NCBI GenBank assembly: GCA_016789245.1
Contig: JAEURM010000151.1
Coordinates: forward strand, 1 to 5,528
Length of the DNA stretch: 5,528 nucleotides
DNA from: Anaerolineales bacterium
GTDB taxonomy: Bacteria > Chloroflexota > Anaerolineae > Anaerolineales > UBA6663
Direction of reading: 5' to 3'
Below are positions 5,517 to 5,528 of this stretch, in pieces (position 1 is the stretch's first letter; every line of letters starts with the position of its first letter). The notes beneath the pieces were generated by a model. That model saw only the letters and a list, made by a program, of their open reading frames with translations, was not told the origin of the DNA and ran no database searches. Position numbers and translations under genes: made by a program.

Positions 5517-5528
5517 AAGTCTACGTCA
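5513..5528 (+). CDS. Start of a third operon gene, cut by the window edge
   Basis: ATG 5513-5515 overlaps the TGA of the preceding gene in an ATGA arrangement typical of translational coupling. Only five codons (MKVYV) are visible. GGATGA at 5507-5512 is a weak, close ribosome-binding site. The product cannot be identified from this fragment, but its identity would be the best clue to the function of the two upstream genes. Confidence 0.5.

Noticed and set aside
1..5528. CRISPR array, tRNA, rRNA, insertion sequence, toxin-antitoxin pair
   Set aside because: No regularly spaced repeats, cloverleaf-like segments, terminal inverted repeats, transposase motifs or small paired toxin-antitoxin genes are visible in the window.

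Overview
This 5.5 kb window is gene-dense bacterial chromosome of moderately high G+C. It has short intergenic gaps and no rRNA, tRNA, CRISPR array or mobile element that I can recognise. The combination of genes points to Chloroflexota, probably an Anaerolineae-like lineage. The indicators are a secreted LysM-LysM-M23 peptidase with a long middle region, a DUF2007 protein with the VGPLGEVEVMVP signature, and a large and a small winged-helix-like hypothetical protein in tandem. This placement is inferred from family resemblance recalled from memory, not from a search.

Left block (1-3021, all + strand). The window opens inside the 3' end of a DUF192-family gene. Its last codons overlap the signal-peptide start of a LysM/M23 cell-wall endopeptidase in a different frame. 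A four-helix DUF1772 (anthrone-oxygenase-like) membrane protein follows after 25 bp. A hormone-sensitive-lipase-type (family IV) alpha/beta-hydrolase with a complete catalytic triad follows after a further 11 bp. The close spacing suggests one transcript, although the four products have no obvious common pathway: envelope remodelling (DUF192 and M23), then small-molecule chemistry (DUF1772 and esterase).

Middle (3022-3504). A small DUF2007 gene on the - strand converges on the esterase gene with only 31 bp between the two stop codons. It is divergent from the right block. The 179 bp between the divergent starts is the only sizeable non-coding stretch and holds a perfect TATAAT hexamer facing right.

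Right block (3505-5528, + strand). A 528-residue protein with a TTG start is followed two bases later by a 140-residue protein with a GTG start. The stop of the latter overlaps the ATG of a third gene (ATGA) that runs off the window. The 528-residue protein appears to be built from beta-rich modules and two winged-helix-like segments, one of them resembling HARE-HTH. The 140-residue protein ends in another helix-turn-helix-like segment. This tightly coupled set, probably a DNA- or nucleoprotein-associated system of unknown function, is the most interesting part of the window.
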